Assembly: GCF_001975985.1 (NCBI RefSeq)
Contig: NZ_MTQF01000005.1
Location: 273,834 to 337,833 of the forward strand
Direction: 5' to 3'
Source: [Flexibacter] sp. ATCC 35103
GTDB taxonomy: Bacteria; Bacteroidota; Bacteroidia; Flavobacteriales; Flavobacteriaceae
Length of the DNA stretch: 64,000 nt
In this document: in pieces, positions 47,499-56,518 of the stretch
Position numbering within the stretch: the first letter of the stretch is position 1
Layout of the letters: each line of letters starts with the position of its first letter
Notes under the pieces: generated by a model
The model's database searches: none
What the model saw: only the letters and a program-made list of their open reading frames with translations
What the model was told of the DNA's origin: nothing
Translations under genes and position numbers: made by a program

Positions 47499-48734
47499 AT
47501 GAAAAGTAAAATAGCATATTTAAGTTGCTTCATATTAATGTCGATAACTTCATTTTCTCAAAGTGTTTCAAGTTCGCCATATTCATTATATGGAGTAGGG
47601 AGTCTTTATGATGCAGATTTCGGAGTACTTCCGTCGATTGGTTCTTCAGGAATTGCTTTGCCATCAGATACGTTTATAAATAACCTAAATCCCGCATCGT
47701 TAGGGTATTTACCTCAAAATCACTTTATGTTTGATATTGGCGGAAAAGCTATTTCTACTACTTATCAAAGCAGTTCAAGAAGCGAAAGCCGTAATAATTT
47801 TCAGTTTTCGCATATTGCTTTTGCTTTTCCGGTTACTAAAAATTCCGGATTTAGTGTGGCTTTACGACCATATTCAAGTTCAGCTTTCAAAATTTCTAAT
47901 TTAAAACTGCCAATAGATAATAGTCAGGATTACTACTATTTGACTGCGACAGGAACTGGCGGATTAAATAATTTTGATTTTTCGTACGGATACAGATTTG
48001 GAAAAAAACTTTCCGTAGGAGCTTCTGCGGCTATATTATTTGGAAATACCACTGATAACAGAAATTTCCTGATTATGAATTCGATTACAAGTATCCAGAA
48101 AAAAACAAATTATAGTGGTGTAAGAGCAACATTGGGAGCTCAATATAAGATTGATTCAACTTTTACCGTTGCGACTACTTTTAAGCTGCCAAGTCATATT
48201 AAGGCTTCAAAAGTTCAAACGGTACAAACTGTAAATGATGATGTTGTTACTACGGTAGAGTCTGATGTAGCATCTGACACGGATGATTATTATATGCCCT
48301 TAGAAATGGGTATTGGGATAAGCAAACGCTTTAAAAACAATTTGAATATGACACTGGATTATGAAAAGAGTTTATGGAGCGATAGTAATCAATCTGAGTT
48401 ATACGGAAATTTTGTAAATCAGGATCGATTTGCATTAGGATTTACTTATAGTACAAAAAAGAATATCCGTAAATATTGGGACAGGGTTCAATATGCCACA
48501 GGTGTAAACTTTGATACCGGATATCTTGAAGTAGATGGAAAAAGGATTAATAATGCCGCTATTTCTCTTGGACTTACTTTGCCAATTGATAATACCTATT
48601 CGGCTTTACATATCTCTTATTCATACGGACAAAAAGGAAGAATTTCAGATAATCTGATCAAAGAAAATTACCATAAAATATCCCTTAATTTATCTTTAGA
48701 CGGAATTTGGTTTATCAAAAGAAAAATAGATTAA
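47499..48734 (+). CDS. Outer-membrane barrel protein (FadL-like)
   Basis: 411 residues with a signal peptide (FILMSITSFSQ). Starts with SPYSLYGVGSLYDADFG and has a NPASLGYLPQNHFMFDIGG segment like the N-terminal hatch of FadL/PorV-type barrels, then regular strands (KLSVGASAAILFGN, LNMTLDYEKSLW, ALHISYSYGQKG). Likely a 14-strand barrel. Coupled to the DUF4270 gene with no gap, implying joint action. Substrate unknown. Confidence 0.7.
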   Translation: MKSKIAYLSCFILMSITSFSQSVSSSPYSLYGVGSLYDADFGVLPSIGSSGIALPSDTFINNLNPASLGYLPQNHFMFDIGGKAISTTYQSSSRSESRNNFQFSHIAFAFPVTKNSGFSVALRPYSSSAFKISNLKLPIDNSQDYYYLTATGTGGLNNFDFSYGYRFGKKLSVGASAAILFGNTTDNRNFLIMNSITSIQKKTNYSGVRATLGAQYKIDSTFTVATTFKLPSHIKASKVQTVQTVNDDVVTTVESDVASDTDDYYMPLEMGIGISKRFKNNLNMTLDYEKSLWSDSNQSELYGNFVNQDRFALGFTYSTKKNIRKYWDRVQYATGVNFDTGYLEVDGKRINNAAISLGLTLPIDNTYSALHISYSYGQKGRISDNLIKENYHKISLNLSLDGIWFIKRKID

Positions 48735-48737
48735 TCT

Positions 48738-49514
48738 CTAAAAGTCTTTTTCGATAATGGGATATTTATATTCTAAAATTGATTTTAAAACTTCAGGATT
48801 TGAATTGACATAAAATAGAGGATCTGTATTTGGTGTATCAGTAAAACCAACTTTTTCACGCAGGACATTTTGAGTTTGTCGTGCAACAGCTTCTCCGGAA
48901 TCAATGATCTGAATGTGTTCCGGCAGAATTTTTTTGATCTGAGGAATTAGATAAGGGTAATGACTGCAGCCCAAAACGAGATAGTCAATATTTTCATCGA
49001 TCATGGGTTGAAGATAAGATTCTAATAATTGGGTCATTTCTGGAGAATTCAGATTTCCATCTTCAATAAGCTGAACAAGTCCATGACCTACTTGTTCAAT
49101 TATTTTAGTGTTCTGGAACATTTCAGCTGTTTTGTTAAATAACTCGCTGTTCAATGTTCCTTTAGTTGCTAAAATACCAATTACTTGTGTTTTTGAATTA
49201 TTAGCGGCTGGTTTTATTGCGGGTTCAATACCTATAAACGGAATGTTGTATGCTGCACGAAGTTCTACAATTGCATTTGTCGTAGCGGTATTACATGCTA
49301 CAACAATGAGTTTACAATTCATTTCCAGTAAAAAATCGACATTTTTTTTGCTTAGTGCAACTATCTCTTCTTTGGTTCTTTGACCATAAGGAGCATTTTT
49401 GCTGTCAGCTAAATAGATTGTTTTTTCGTTTGGAAGCAAGTCGTGAATGGCGCTCCAGATGGAAGTTCCTCCAATACCAGAATCAAAAACGCCTATAGGG
49501 TTGTTATTCGTCAT
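48738..49514 (-). CDS. murI: Glutamate racemase
   Basis: 258 residues. Makes D-glutamate for peptidoglycan. Both catalytic Cys regions are intact (VACNTATTNA and LGCSHYPYL), with GVFDSGIGGTSI at the N-terminus and YLADSKNAPYG. A TAAATTTG element lies just upstream on the minus strand (49519-49526). Convergent with the barrel gene; a shared terminator lies upstream between it and skp. Confidence 0.95.
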   Translation of the reverse strand: MTNNNPIGVFDSGIGGTSIWSAIHDLLPNEKTIYLADSKNAPYGQRTKEEIVALSKKNVDFLLEMNCKLIVVACNTATTNAIVELRAAYNIPFIGIEPAIKPAANNSKTQVIGILATKGTLNSELFNKTAEMFQNTKIIEQVGHGLVQLIEDGNLNSPEMTQLLESYLQPMIDENIDYLVLGCSHYPYLIPQIKKILPEHIQIIDSGEAVARQTQNVLREKVGFTDTPNTDPLFYVNSNPEVLKSILEYKYPIIEKDF

Positions 49515-49518
49515 ACTA

Positions 49519-49526
49519 CAAATTTA
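49519..49526 (-). promoter_or_regulatory. Promoter -7 element of murI
   Basis: TAAATTTG on the minus strand, 4 bp before the start codon; the short leader suggests a leaderless or near-leaderless message. Confidence 0.4.
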
Positions 49527-49604
49527 GTGTTTTTTCAAATAAATTTATATTCCAATTTAAGTGAAATCTGCGAATATTTTAGTTTTTTAATTTTAATTTA
49601 CTGT

Positions 49605-49651
49605 AAAAAAAAACTGCTTAAAACCGTAAAAGTTTTAAGCAGTTTTTTTAT
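49605..49651 (-). terminator. Terminator of the porG-uppS-bamA-skp operon
   Basis: A 14-bp perfect stem (49611-49624 with 49632-49645) with T-runs on both sides, so it can work in both directions. Confidence 0.9.
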
Positions 49652-49669
49652 TTATAAGAAATCCGTTTA

Positions 49670-50173
49670 TTAGAATCCTAAATCTTTTTTTACATCAGCA
49701 GTTATGTTTGGACCATCAGCTAATAAAAGAGTAGAACCATCTAATACGTATTGGAAACCTTTAGCTTTTCCAACTTTTTGGATAGAAGCTCTAACTTTTT
49801 CCATTAATGGTTTTACAATGTCAGTTTCTTTTTGTTGTAATTCTTTTTGAGCGTTGTCTCTGTAGTCAACGATTCTTTTTTGCATGTCCTGAACTTCTTT
49901 AGAACGTTCTCCGTTTACAGCATCAGTTACAGTTGCAGCTTCACCTTCGTATTTTTTGATTTTTACTTGGTATTCGTCAACCATTTTTTTGTATTCTGCA
50001 TCGTATGTCCCACTTAATTTTTGTAGTTGATTTTGTGCATCTAGCATTGCAGGCATTTTCGACATAATCTCGCTAACATCAACATGAGCTACCTTAGCTT
50101 GTGCGTTCATTGTGTTACTTGCTCCTAAAATTAGTATTGCAGCAATTAGTAAAGTTTTGATTTGTTTCATCAT
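49670..50173 (-). CDS. skp: OmpH/Skp family periplasmic chaperone, short
   Basis: 167 residues with a signal peptide (LLIAAILILGASNTMNAQ) and the Skp plan: AKVAHVDVSEIMSKMPAM..., a central coiled coil (about 45-125) and a closing strand YVLDGSTLLLADG. Skp trimers hold unfolded outer-membrane proteins for BamA. Second of two tandem skp genes, 15 bp after the first and downstream of bamA. Confidence 0.9.
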   Translation of the reverse strand: MMKQIKTLLIAAILILGASNTMNAQAKVAHVDVSEIMSKMPAMLDAQNQLQKLSGTYDAEYKKMVDEYQVKIKKYEGEAATVTDAVNGERSKEVQDMQKRIVDYRDNAQKELQQKETDIVKPLMEKVRASIQKVGKAKGFQYVLDGSTLLLADGPNITADVKKDLGF

Positions 50174-50188
50174 TTTTAAAAATATTAA

Positions 50189-51190
50189 TTAATTATTGGT
50201 CGTATTTGATTTTTGTGTTTCGGCTTCTTTTGCTTTTTTGGCCGCTTCTCGTTCTTCTAAAATTTTCTTTCTTCTTTCTTCTAATTCTTTTTTACGTTCC
50301 TCGTAAAGTCTTTGTCTTTCTGCAGCTTTATCAACAGCAGGTTCTGTTGTTGTAGCTTCTGTCCCGGTTGTTGCTGGCTTTGCTGTTGCATCAGTTTTTG
50401 TTGCATCTGTTTTAGCAGGTTCAGAAACCGTGCCATTTTTTTTAGCTTCTCTTTCTGCAGCAATTGCTTTTCGTCTGTCGTCGTATTCTTTTTTCTTAGC
50501 TTCTTGCTCTAATCTTCTGTCTTCAATTAATTTCTCTCTGGCTGCTTTTTTCTCATCTAAAGCTTTTTGACGGTCTGCCATTGCTGGATTTTCGTCAATA
50601 GCATTTTCCATTTTTTCTTTTGCCTCCTGATCTTTTAATTGTTTTTTATTCAATTGTTCTCTTTTATCAGTTCGGTTCAAAACACGGATAACCTGGTCGC
50701 TGATATCAAATTTTTTGTTACTGAAAAGCATCGTTAAATCGGATGATTTATCAAAAACAAAATCATAATTTTTTGCCTCGGCAATATCCTGAACAGCAGT
50801 AAAAACCTGATCTTGAATTGGCTTTGCTAATGCTGCTTTTTGATGCATTAGATTTCCTTCAGATCCAAATTGCTTTTGCTGATAATCCATCATTTCAGTT
50901 TCCAGAAATTTAATTTCTGTTTCTCTTTCATCAATAAGCTCTTTGGTAAGTAAAGCCCGTTCAGCTTTAAGACCTTCTTTAAGATTATTGATATCCAGTT
51001 TTTTGGCTTCTACATCCTGTTTCCACTTTTGGGCTTTTAGCTCTAATTGAGCTCTTGCTTCTTTGTAATCAGAGACATTTTCCAATATATATTCCATGTC
51101 AATGTAACCAATTCTTGTCGTTCTTGTCTGAGCCTGGCTTGCATTTACTGCAACCAGAGCTAAAAATATAAATAAAAATTGTTTTCTCAT
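50189..51190 (-). CDS. OmpH/Skp family chaperone with charged C-terminal extension
   Basis: 333 residues: signal peptide (FIFLALVAVNASQAQ), Skp core (TRIGYIDMEYILENV, coiled coil, YDFVFDKSSDLTMLF near 160-178) and then an extra ~150-residue tail. The tail is nearly all charged coiled coil (REKLIEDRRLEQEAKKKEYDD, ERQRLYEERKKELEERR), broken by an Ala/Thr/Pro-rich linker. The tail is absent from the neighbour and may lengthen the tentacles or bind the cell wall. TACATTTG at 51219-51226 (minus) may give it an extra promoter. Confidence 0.88.
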   Translation of the reverse strand: MRKQFLFIFLALVAVNASQAQTRTTRIGYIDMEYILENVSDYKEARAQLELKAQKWKQDVEAKKLDINNLKEGLKAERALLTKELIDERETEIKFLETEMMDYQQKQFGSEGNLMHQKAALAKPIQDQVFTAVQDIAEAKNYDFVFDKSSDLTMLFSNKKFDISDQVIRVLNRTDKREQLNKKQLKDQEAKEKMENAIDENPAMADRQKALDEKKAAREKLIEDRRLEQEAKKKEYDDRRKAIAAEREAKKNGTVSEPAKTDATKTDATAKPATTGTEATTTEPAVDKAAERQRLYEERKKELEERRKKILEEREAAKKAKEAETQKSNTTNN

Positions 51191-51218
51191 AACATTAGTC
51201 TATATCAAAATTTTTACA

Positions 51219-51226
51219 CAAATGTA
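51219..51226 (-). promoter_or_regulatory. Possible internal promoter before first skp
   Basis: TACATTTG on the minus strand, 28 bp before the skp start codon, in the 48-bp gap after bamA. Confidence 0.4.
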
Positions 51227-51238
51227 ATAAATTTTCTA

Positions 51239-53911
51239 CTAAAACTGTTGCCCAATAATAAAGTGAATTTCTTTACCATGTGCTTTAGTTTCTCCGGGCT
51301 GAGGATCAAATCCGTAACCCCAGTCAATACCTAATAATCCAAATGCGGGCATGAATACACGTAAACCAACACCGGCAGAACGGTTAAGGTCAAATGGGTT
51401 ATAATCTTTAAATGTAGGGTATGATGATCCAGCTTCTAAAAATGCTAACGCATAAATCGATGCAGATGATTTTAATGTAATTGGATAACGTAACTCCATA
51501 GAGAATTTATTATAAATAGTTGCCCCAATTTGTTCCCCATTTGCATTTACAGGAGTCAATGAGTTGTTTTCATATCCTCTTAACTGTACTGTTTCTCTAC
51601 CATCCATGGAGTAGTTTGCCATACCGTCTCCTCCTAAATAGAAACGTTCAAATGGTACAACACCTCTTGATTGATCATAAGCACCTAAGAAACCAAACTC
51701 AGTTAATGTTCTTAAAACTAATTTACCATATAGTTTAGTATACCAGTCTGCTTTAAATTTAATTTTATAATACTCTAACCAATTGTATTTCTTTTGATCC
51801 ACTTTTCCTTGGTCAGTATCTGCATTTGCATAATCAGATCCTACACTTGCATAGCCTGATTGTCCGTTTATAGTTTCGGTTTTAACATAATCTCCAGGAT
51901 TAAGTGGTTGTCCGTCTATACCTGAAGTTGCAGCTCCTGTATATTGAGTTTTGTATTCTTTCTGGTTTTTTAAATCTCCGTAATCAATTCCGTTAAATAA
52001 GGAATATGGAGGAGTAACTTTTGCAGAAATACTAAAATCAGAACCATAAGTTGGGAATATAGGGTTAACTCCTTTATTACTTCTTGAAAGTCCAATTGTG
52101 TACGCTAAGTTTCTTGAAGCTCCGTTACCAAAAGTAAATAATCCAGTATTATAATTATTCAAATCATAATGTTGGTAACTCACAGATTGTGAAAGAACGA
52201 AGTAATCATCCGGCACAGTAAGACGTTTTGCTAAACCAACTTGTAAAGTTAAGATATTAAAACTTTTGCTTTTATCTACAGTTCTTGTAGCATAGTTGTT
52301 TAAGAATTGTTTACTGTACGATATAGATGAACTAAATTGTACTGGTTTTTTTCCTCCAAACCATGGTTCTGAGAATGATAAACTATAAGTCTGGAAATAC
52401 GTACTTCCTTGTAAACGAAGTGCTACTTTCTGACCATCTCCCATTGGTAATGGTTTATAAGATTCTTTGTTGAATAAATTTCTGGCAGAAAAGTTATTAA
52501 AAGAAAGTCCTAAGGTTCCAATGAAACCTCCACCACCGTAACCTCCCTGAAGCTCAACCTGGCTGGATCCTTTTTCAACAACATGATATTCGATATCAAC
52601 AGTTCCTGCTCCGGCATCAACATTTTTAAATTTCGGATCAATAGCTTCAGGATCAAAGAATCCTAATTGTCCAATCTCACGAATAGTTCGAACCAGTTGT
52701 TCTTTACTGTATTTTTCTCCCGGCTTAGTTCTAAGCTCGCGGTAAATAACGTGGTCATTAGTTTTATCGTTTCCTACTACTGATATTTTATTGAAGTAAG
52801 CAATAGGTCCTTCTGTAACTCTAATTTCGAAATCGATAGTATCGTTTACTGTTTTTACCTCTACAGCATTGATATTAGAGAATAAGTAACCGTTGTTTTG
52901 ATACAAGTTTGTAATGTCTTCTGCGTCAGGTTTTGTTTTGTCAGCAATACGTTTTTCAAGTAAAACACCATTATAAGTTTCACCTTTTTTGATACCTAAA
53001 TAACGGTTTAATAATTGATCTGAGTAAACGGTGTTTCCAAGGAATTTGATATTACCAAAGTAATATTTATTTCCTTCTTCCATTTTTATTTTGATCGCAA
53101 GCATATTTTTATTCTTGTTATAAGTAACAGAATCATAAATGATACGGGCATCACGATATCCTTTTTCTTTATATGCAGCAACAACTTTTTCTAAGTCGGT
53201 TTTGTATTTTTCCGGAATAAATTTTGATGATTTTAAAACGCGAAAAAAGTTTTTTTGTTTCGTGTCTTTCATGGCAGATCTTAATTGATTTCCGGTAAGT
53301 TGTTTATTACCAATGAAATCAATACTGCTAATTTTTACTTTATCACCTTTGTCTACCCTTACAAGCATATTTACCTGATGTCCGTTTATAGTATCAGGAG
53401 TATTTGTAATGGTAACTTTGGTATTATAAAAACCTTCTTTTTTGTATTTGTTTTCTATATAATTTTTGGTTGTAGTAATTAAGTTTTCGTTTACAATTTT
53501 GTTTTTGGTCAAATTGTTATCCTTAATTAATCCTTCGACTTTACTTTTCTTAATACCAACAAATTTTACTTCGTTTAGTTTAGGTAATTCAACTATATTT
53601 AAGTCAAGATAGATACTGTCGTTTTCTACCTTATTAATATAGAAGGCAATTTCATCGAATAGGCCAAGTTTGCCTAACTTTTTAATAGCGCCACTAATTT
53701 CTTCTCCTGGCACTGTTATCTCTTGTCCTTTTTGAAGACCTGAAAATGTAACTACGGTTTGTTCATTGAAGCTTATTTTACCAACAACAGAAACTTTAGC
53801 AAGAATATATTTTTTTCCCTGATCAAAAGGAACTCTTTCTTGTGCTTTTATTTGTGAAAAACTACCCAAAAGAAGTAGGGTAAAGACTATTTGTATTCTT
53901 TTTTGTAACAC
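51239..53911 (-). CDS. bamA: Outer-membrane protein assembly factor BamA
   Basis: 890 residues from a GTG at 53911, chosen because it gives a clean signal peptide (RIQIVFTLLLLGSFSQIKAQ) and follows the uppS stop by 7 bp; the frame can open to 54022, but that would overlap uppS by 104 bp. Five POTRA domains (e.g. GLQKGQEITVPGEEI, IDFIGNKQLTGNQLRSAM, TEGPIAYFNKISVVGND) precede a 16-strand barrel with the substrate-linked YFLGG-like YLGGDG and ending IHFIIGQQF. Inserts barrels such as SprA and PorG into the outer membrane. Confidence 0.93.
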   Translation of the reverse strand: MLQKRIQIVFTLLLLGSFSQIKAQERVPFDQGKKYILAKVSVVGKISFNEQTVVTFSGLQKGQEITVPGEEISGAIKKLGKLGLFDEIAFYINKVENDSIYLDLNIVELPKLNEVKFVGIKKSKVEGLIKDNNLTKNKIVNENLITTTKNYIENKYKKEGFYNTKVTITNTPDTINGHQVNMLVRVDKGDKVKISSIDFIGNKQLTGNQLRSAMKDTKQKNFFRVLKSSKFIPEKYKTDLEKVVAAYKEKGYRDARIIYDSVTYNKNKNMLAIKIKMEEGNKYYFGNIKFLGNTVYSDQLLNRYLGIKKGETYNGVLLEKRIADKTKPDAEDITNLYQNNGYLFSNINAVEVKTVNDTIDFEIRVTEGPIAYFNKISVVGNDKTNDHVIYRELRTKPGEKYSKEQLVRTIREIGQLGFFDPEAIDPKFKNVDAGAGTVDIEYHVVEKGSSQVELQGGYGGGGFIGTLGLSFNNFSARNLFNKESYKPLPMGDGQKVALRLQGSTYFQTYSLSFSEPWFGGKKPVQFSSSISYSKQFLNNYATRTVDKSKSFNILTLQVGLAKRLTVPDDYFVLSQSVSYQHYDLNNYNTGLFTFGNGASRNLAYTIGLSRSNKGVNPIFPTYGSDFSISAKVTPPYSLFNGIDYGDLKNQKEYKTQYTGAATSGIDGQPLNPGDYVKTETINGQSGYASVGSDYANADTDQGKVDQKKYNWLEYYKIKFKADWYTKLYGKLVLRTLTEFGFLGAYDQSRGVVPFERFYLGGDGMANYSMDGRETVQLRGYENNSLTPVNANGEQIGATIYNKFSMELRYPITLKSSASIYALAFLEAGSSYPTFKDYNPFDLNRSAGVGLRVFMPAFGLLGIDWGYGFDPQPGETKAHGKEIHFIIGQQF

Positions 53912-53918
53912 TAAAATA

Positions 53919-54659
53919 TTATTTAATTTGTTCGCTGGTTTTTCCAAATCTACGTTCTCTTTTTTGATAACTAATAATAGCCTCATATAAATCTTGATCT
54001 TTAAAGTCTGGCCACAAGACATTAGTAAAATATAATTCTGCGTAGGCGATCTGCCATAGCAAAAAATTACTTATTCTATGTTCTCCACTTGTTCGTATTA
54101 ATAAATCTACGTCAGGTAAATTTTGCGTGTAAAGATGCTCATTTATAATTGAATCGTCAATAGTGTCTATTGAAATTATATTATTTTTAACTTTATCACT
54201 GATGATTCTCACAGCATTTACCAATTCTTCTCTTGATCCGTAACTTAAAGCGAGGGTTAGTGTAAGACGCGTATTATTTTTGGTTTTATCTATTACATCC
54301 AGAAGCTCTTTTTGAGCTGATTTTGGTAATTTTTCAAGATTTCCAATTGCATTCAGTTTGATGTTATTTTCTTGCAATGTTACAAGCTCTTTCTTTAATG
54401 AATTGATTAGTATTTTCATTAATGCATCAACCTCTAATTTAGGGCGGTTCCAGTTTTCTGTCGAAAAAGCATATAGGGTTAAATACTCAATGCCAAGTTT
54501 AGCACAAGTTTTAATTGTTTTTTTTACAGATTTTGTCCCATTTTCATGACCAAATGCTCTTAAAAAACCTTGTTGTTTTGCCCAACGACCATTTCCGTCC
54601 ATAATAATGGCTAAATGTTTGGGTAAGTTTGTTTGATCTATAGAGTCTAGTAAATTCAT
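53919..54659 (-). CDS. uppS: Isoprenyl transferase (undecaprenyl diphosphate synthase)
   Basis: 246 residues from the ATG at 54659, 4 bp after the porG stop; an upstream ATG at 54695 would overlap porG. Makes the C55 lipid carrier for peptidoglycan. Catalytic Asp21 in IIMDGNGRWAKQQG, the FSTENWNRP loop, and the C-terminal DLLIRTSGEHRISNFLLWQ...WPDF motif are all present. Confidence 0.95.
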   Translation of the reverse strand: MNLLDSIDQTNLPKHLAIIMDGNGRWAKQQGFLRAFGHENGTKSVKKTIKTCAKLGIEYLTLYAFSTENWNRPKLEVDALMKILINSLKKELVTLQENNIKLNAIGNLEKLPKSAQKELLDVIDKTKNNTRLTLTLALSYGSREELVNAVRIISDKVKNNIISIDTIDDSIINEHLYTQNLPDVDLLIRTSGEHRISNFLLWQIAYAELYFTNVLWPDFKDQDLYEAIISYQKRERRFGKTSEQIK

Positions 54660-54663
54660 TTTA

Positions 54664-55347
54664 TTATTCTGCGCAATAGCAAGGTTTTTGTCCAAAGGTA
54701 TACGTTAAAGTGATACCTGAAAAGACATACCAGTCATTATTATTTAAATTTCCAAAATGCAGCGATTTCAAATTACCACTGCTTGGGTTACTTCCGTCAA
54801 TATCATCTGTAAAGGTGTAGCGGGCTCCAACTTCAGCACCTAAAATTAAATGAGGTGTTATATTCGATTTGATTCCTAATGTCATTGGTATGGCAATAGA
54901 ACCTCCGTTTTTATCTTTTTTAGTTTGTCCTCCGGTCACGTACAATTTGTCGTACATAAAGTAACTTAAACCGGAATATATATAAGGTGTAATTTTTGGA
55001 TGATAATCATGAAGATTAAAATCAAAAAAATTAAATTCTAAACCGGCAGATAGTTCTTTTATAGTGTTATCAAAACTATAATCTCTTCTATTTCTTCCTG
55101 TTTCTTCAGAATCCCTGTCGTTTCCGGAAACAGTTGATTGTGTGTATGAAAAACGGTAAGAATGACGCGGGCTTTTATTCCATTTATACAAAATACCAAA
55201 AGCCAGTTTTTCAGGAGCAATATAAGTTGTGCTTCCTACGTCACCTACAAAGTTACTTCCGCCAAGAAAAACACCAATCTCATTGATCTGAGCGTTTAGT
55301 GTGATAAAGGGGAAAAAACATAACAATAAATTAAAAATTTTCTTCAT
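54664..55347 (-). CDS. porG: PorG-like outer-membrane protein (DUF6089)
   Basis: 227 residues with a signal peptide (LLLCFFPFITLNAQ). Short barrel pattern with INEIGVFLGGSNFVGDVGST at the N-terminus and YVFSGITLTYTFGQKPCY at the end. Matches the family of PorG, an outer-membrane part of the type IX system that contacts PorK/PorN, and this position before uppS-bamA is where the gene is found in related genomes. Assigned by family resemblance and context. First gene of the envelope-assembly operon with a good promoter. Confidence 0.75.
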   Translation of the reverse strand: MKKIFNLLLCFFPFITLNAQINEIGVFLGGSNFVGDVGSTTYIAPEKLAFGILYKWNKSPRHSYRFSYTQSTVSGNDRDSEETGRNRRDYSFDNTIKELSAGLEFNFFDFNLHDYHPKITPYIYSGLSYFMYDKLYVTGGQTKKDKNGGSIAIPMTLGIKSNITPHLILGAEVGARYTFTDDIDGSNPSSGNLKSLHFGNLNNNDWYVFSGITLTYTFGQKPCYCAE

Positions 55348-55365
55348 TTAATTCAAAATTGCGTG

Positions 55366-55394
55366 CAAATATAATAATTATCGATACGAATCAA
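55366..55394 (-). promoter_or_regulatory. Promoter of the porG-uppS-bamA-skp operon
   Basis: Minus strand: TTG (55394-55392), 18-bp spacer, TATATTTG (55373-55366), 18 bp before the porG start codon. A full match to the TTG-N17-23-TAnnTTTG consensus. Confidence 0.7.
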
Positions 55395-55520
55395 CGTTCC
55401 TTTAGTTAAATGTGCTTTTTTTTAAATTTACAATATGATATTGAGACATTTAATGATGATTCGATACATGCAAAACGGCAAAAAGTGCTATTATCGTATA
55501 GTGATGAATCAGAAAACAAT

Positions 55521-56408
55521 TTAATTTCTCTTATCTTCTCCCCAAAGCAATTTATTTCTTAAGGTTTTCAAGAAAGTTTCGCCTGGAATTTCGACCATTT
55601 TTATTTTGTAATCTGTTTTTTTGATTGTTAAAACAGATTCATTTTTTACAGAAGCTATTCTCGAGTCCAATGAAACCAGATATTGGTCTTCTCTGCCTGA
55701 AACACGAAGCTTAATTTCAGTATCATCAGGTATAACAAGTGGTCTTGCTGTTAAATTATGTGGGGCAATAGGTGTGATTACTAAGCTTTTTACATCCGGA
55801 GTTAAAAGTGGTCCGCCACAGCTCAAAGAATATCCTGTTGAACCCGTTGGTGTAGAAATGATTAAACCATCTGCCCAGTACGAATTTAGATATTCATTAT
55901 TTAGATAGGTTTCAACCGTAATCATCGAAGTAGTATCTTTTCGGCTGACCGTTACTTCGTTCATTGCAAAATTTAAATCTTCTTCAATGGCATCGTTTTT
56001 TGGGTCACAGGTAAGGCTTAATAGCGTTCTTTCAGAAGTTGTGTAATTTTTATCAATTACAAACTGCAGGAAACTATCAATATTTTCTTTTTGTACAGTG
56101 GCCAGAAAACCAAGTCTTCCTGCGTTGATTCCTAAAATAGGAACCCCGGAGTTACGAACTAAAGTTGCTGCTCTCAAAATGGTTCCGTCACCGCCAATAC
56201 TAATTAGCATCTCAAAACTATTGTCGAGCGATGTACTTGCTGAAAAAGTTTTGTATTCTTTTTTTACGAGTTGCTTTTCGTGAAGCATTTTTAGAAAGTG
56301 CTCTTCTATAACCATTTCGACATTATTCGTGTTAAAAAACAAAAATATATCTTTGATAATGGGTTCGGTACTGTTCTGGTAATACTGTCCGTAAATAGCT
56401 ACTTTCAT
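55521..56408 (-). CDS. nadK: NAD kinase
   Basis: 295 residues. Phosphorylates NAD to NADP. GGDGT at 72-76 and the NE/S-type motifs (ISTPTGSTGYSLSCGGPLL, PIAPHNLTARPLV) are intact. Follows a CBS gene and an inverted repeat of unknown function; no clear promoter seen, so it may be read from the CBS gene. Confidence 0.96.
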   Translation of the reverse strand: MKVAIYGQYYQNSTEPIIKDIFLFFNTNNVEMVIEEHFLKMLHEKQLVKKEYKTFSASTSLDNSFEMLISIGGDGTILRAATLVRNSGVPILGINAGRLGFLATVQKENIDSFLQFVIDKNYTTSERTLLSLTCDPKNDAIEEDLNFAMNEVTVSRKDTTSMITVETYLNNEYLNSYWADGLIISTPTGSTGYSLSCGGPLLTPDVKSLVITPIAPHNLTARPLVIPDDTEIKLRVSGREDQYLVSLDSRIASVKNESVLTIKKTDYKIKMVEIPGETFLKTLRNKLLWGEDKRN

Positions 56409-56417
56409 TCTTTTTAA

Positions 56418-56513
56418 TTAGATAATTCGTCAATTAGGTAATGTGGCAATCGTCAATTTGATAATGTGAAAATTAGAATATTTAAGAAATTATCTAATTG
56501 ACGAATTATCTGA
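56418..56513. repeat. Inverted repeat between CBS gene and nadK
   Basis: Arms 56418-56437 and 56494-56513 are complementary at 19 of 20 positions (core ATAATTCGTCAATTA). Between them are two related copies of a gtcaatt...taatgtg motif. Too large for a classical terminator; probably a dispersed intergenic element. Confidence 0.6.
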
Positions 56514-56518
56514 TTATA

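Noticed and set aside
50281..50512. Gln-rich and Cys-rich ORFs over the Skp tail
   Set aside because: Off-frame translations of repetitive Lys/Glu/Ala codons.
53912..54022. N-terminal extension of bamA
   Set aside because: It would overlap uppS by about 100 bp and precede the signal peptide; the GTG at 53911 fits better.
54660..54695. Earlier start for uppS
   Set aside because: Overlaps the porG end, and the extra residues precede the normal enzyme N-terminus.
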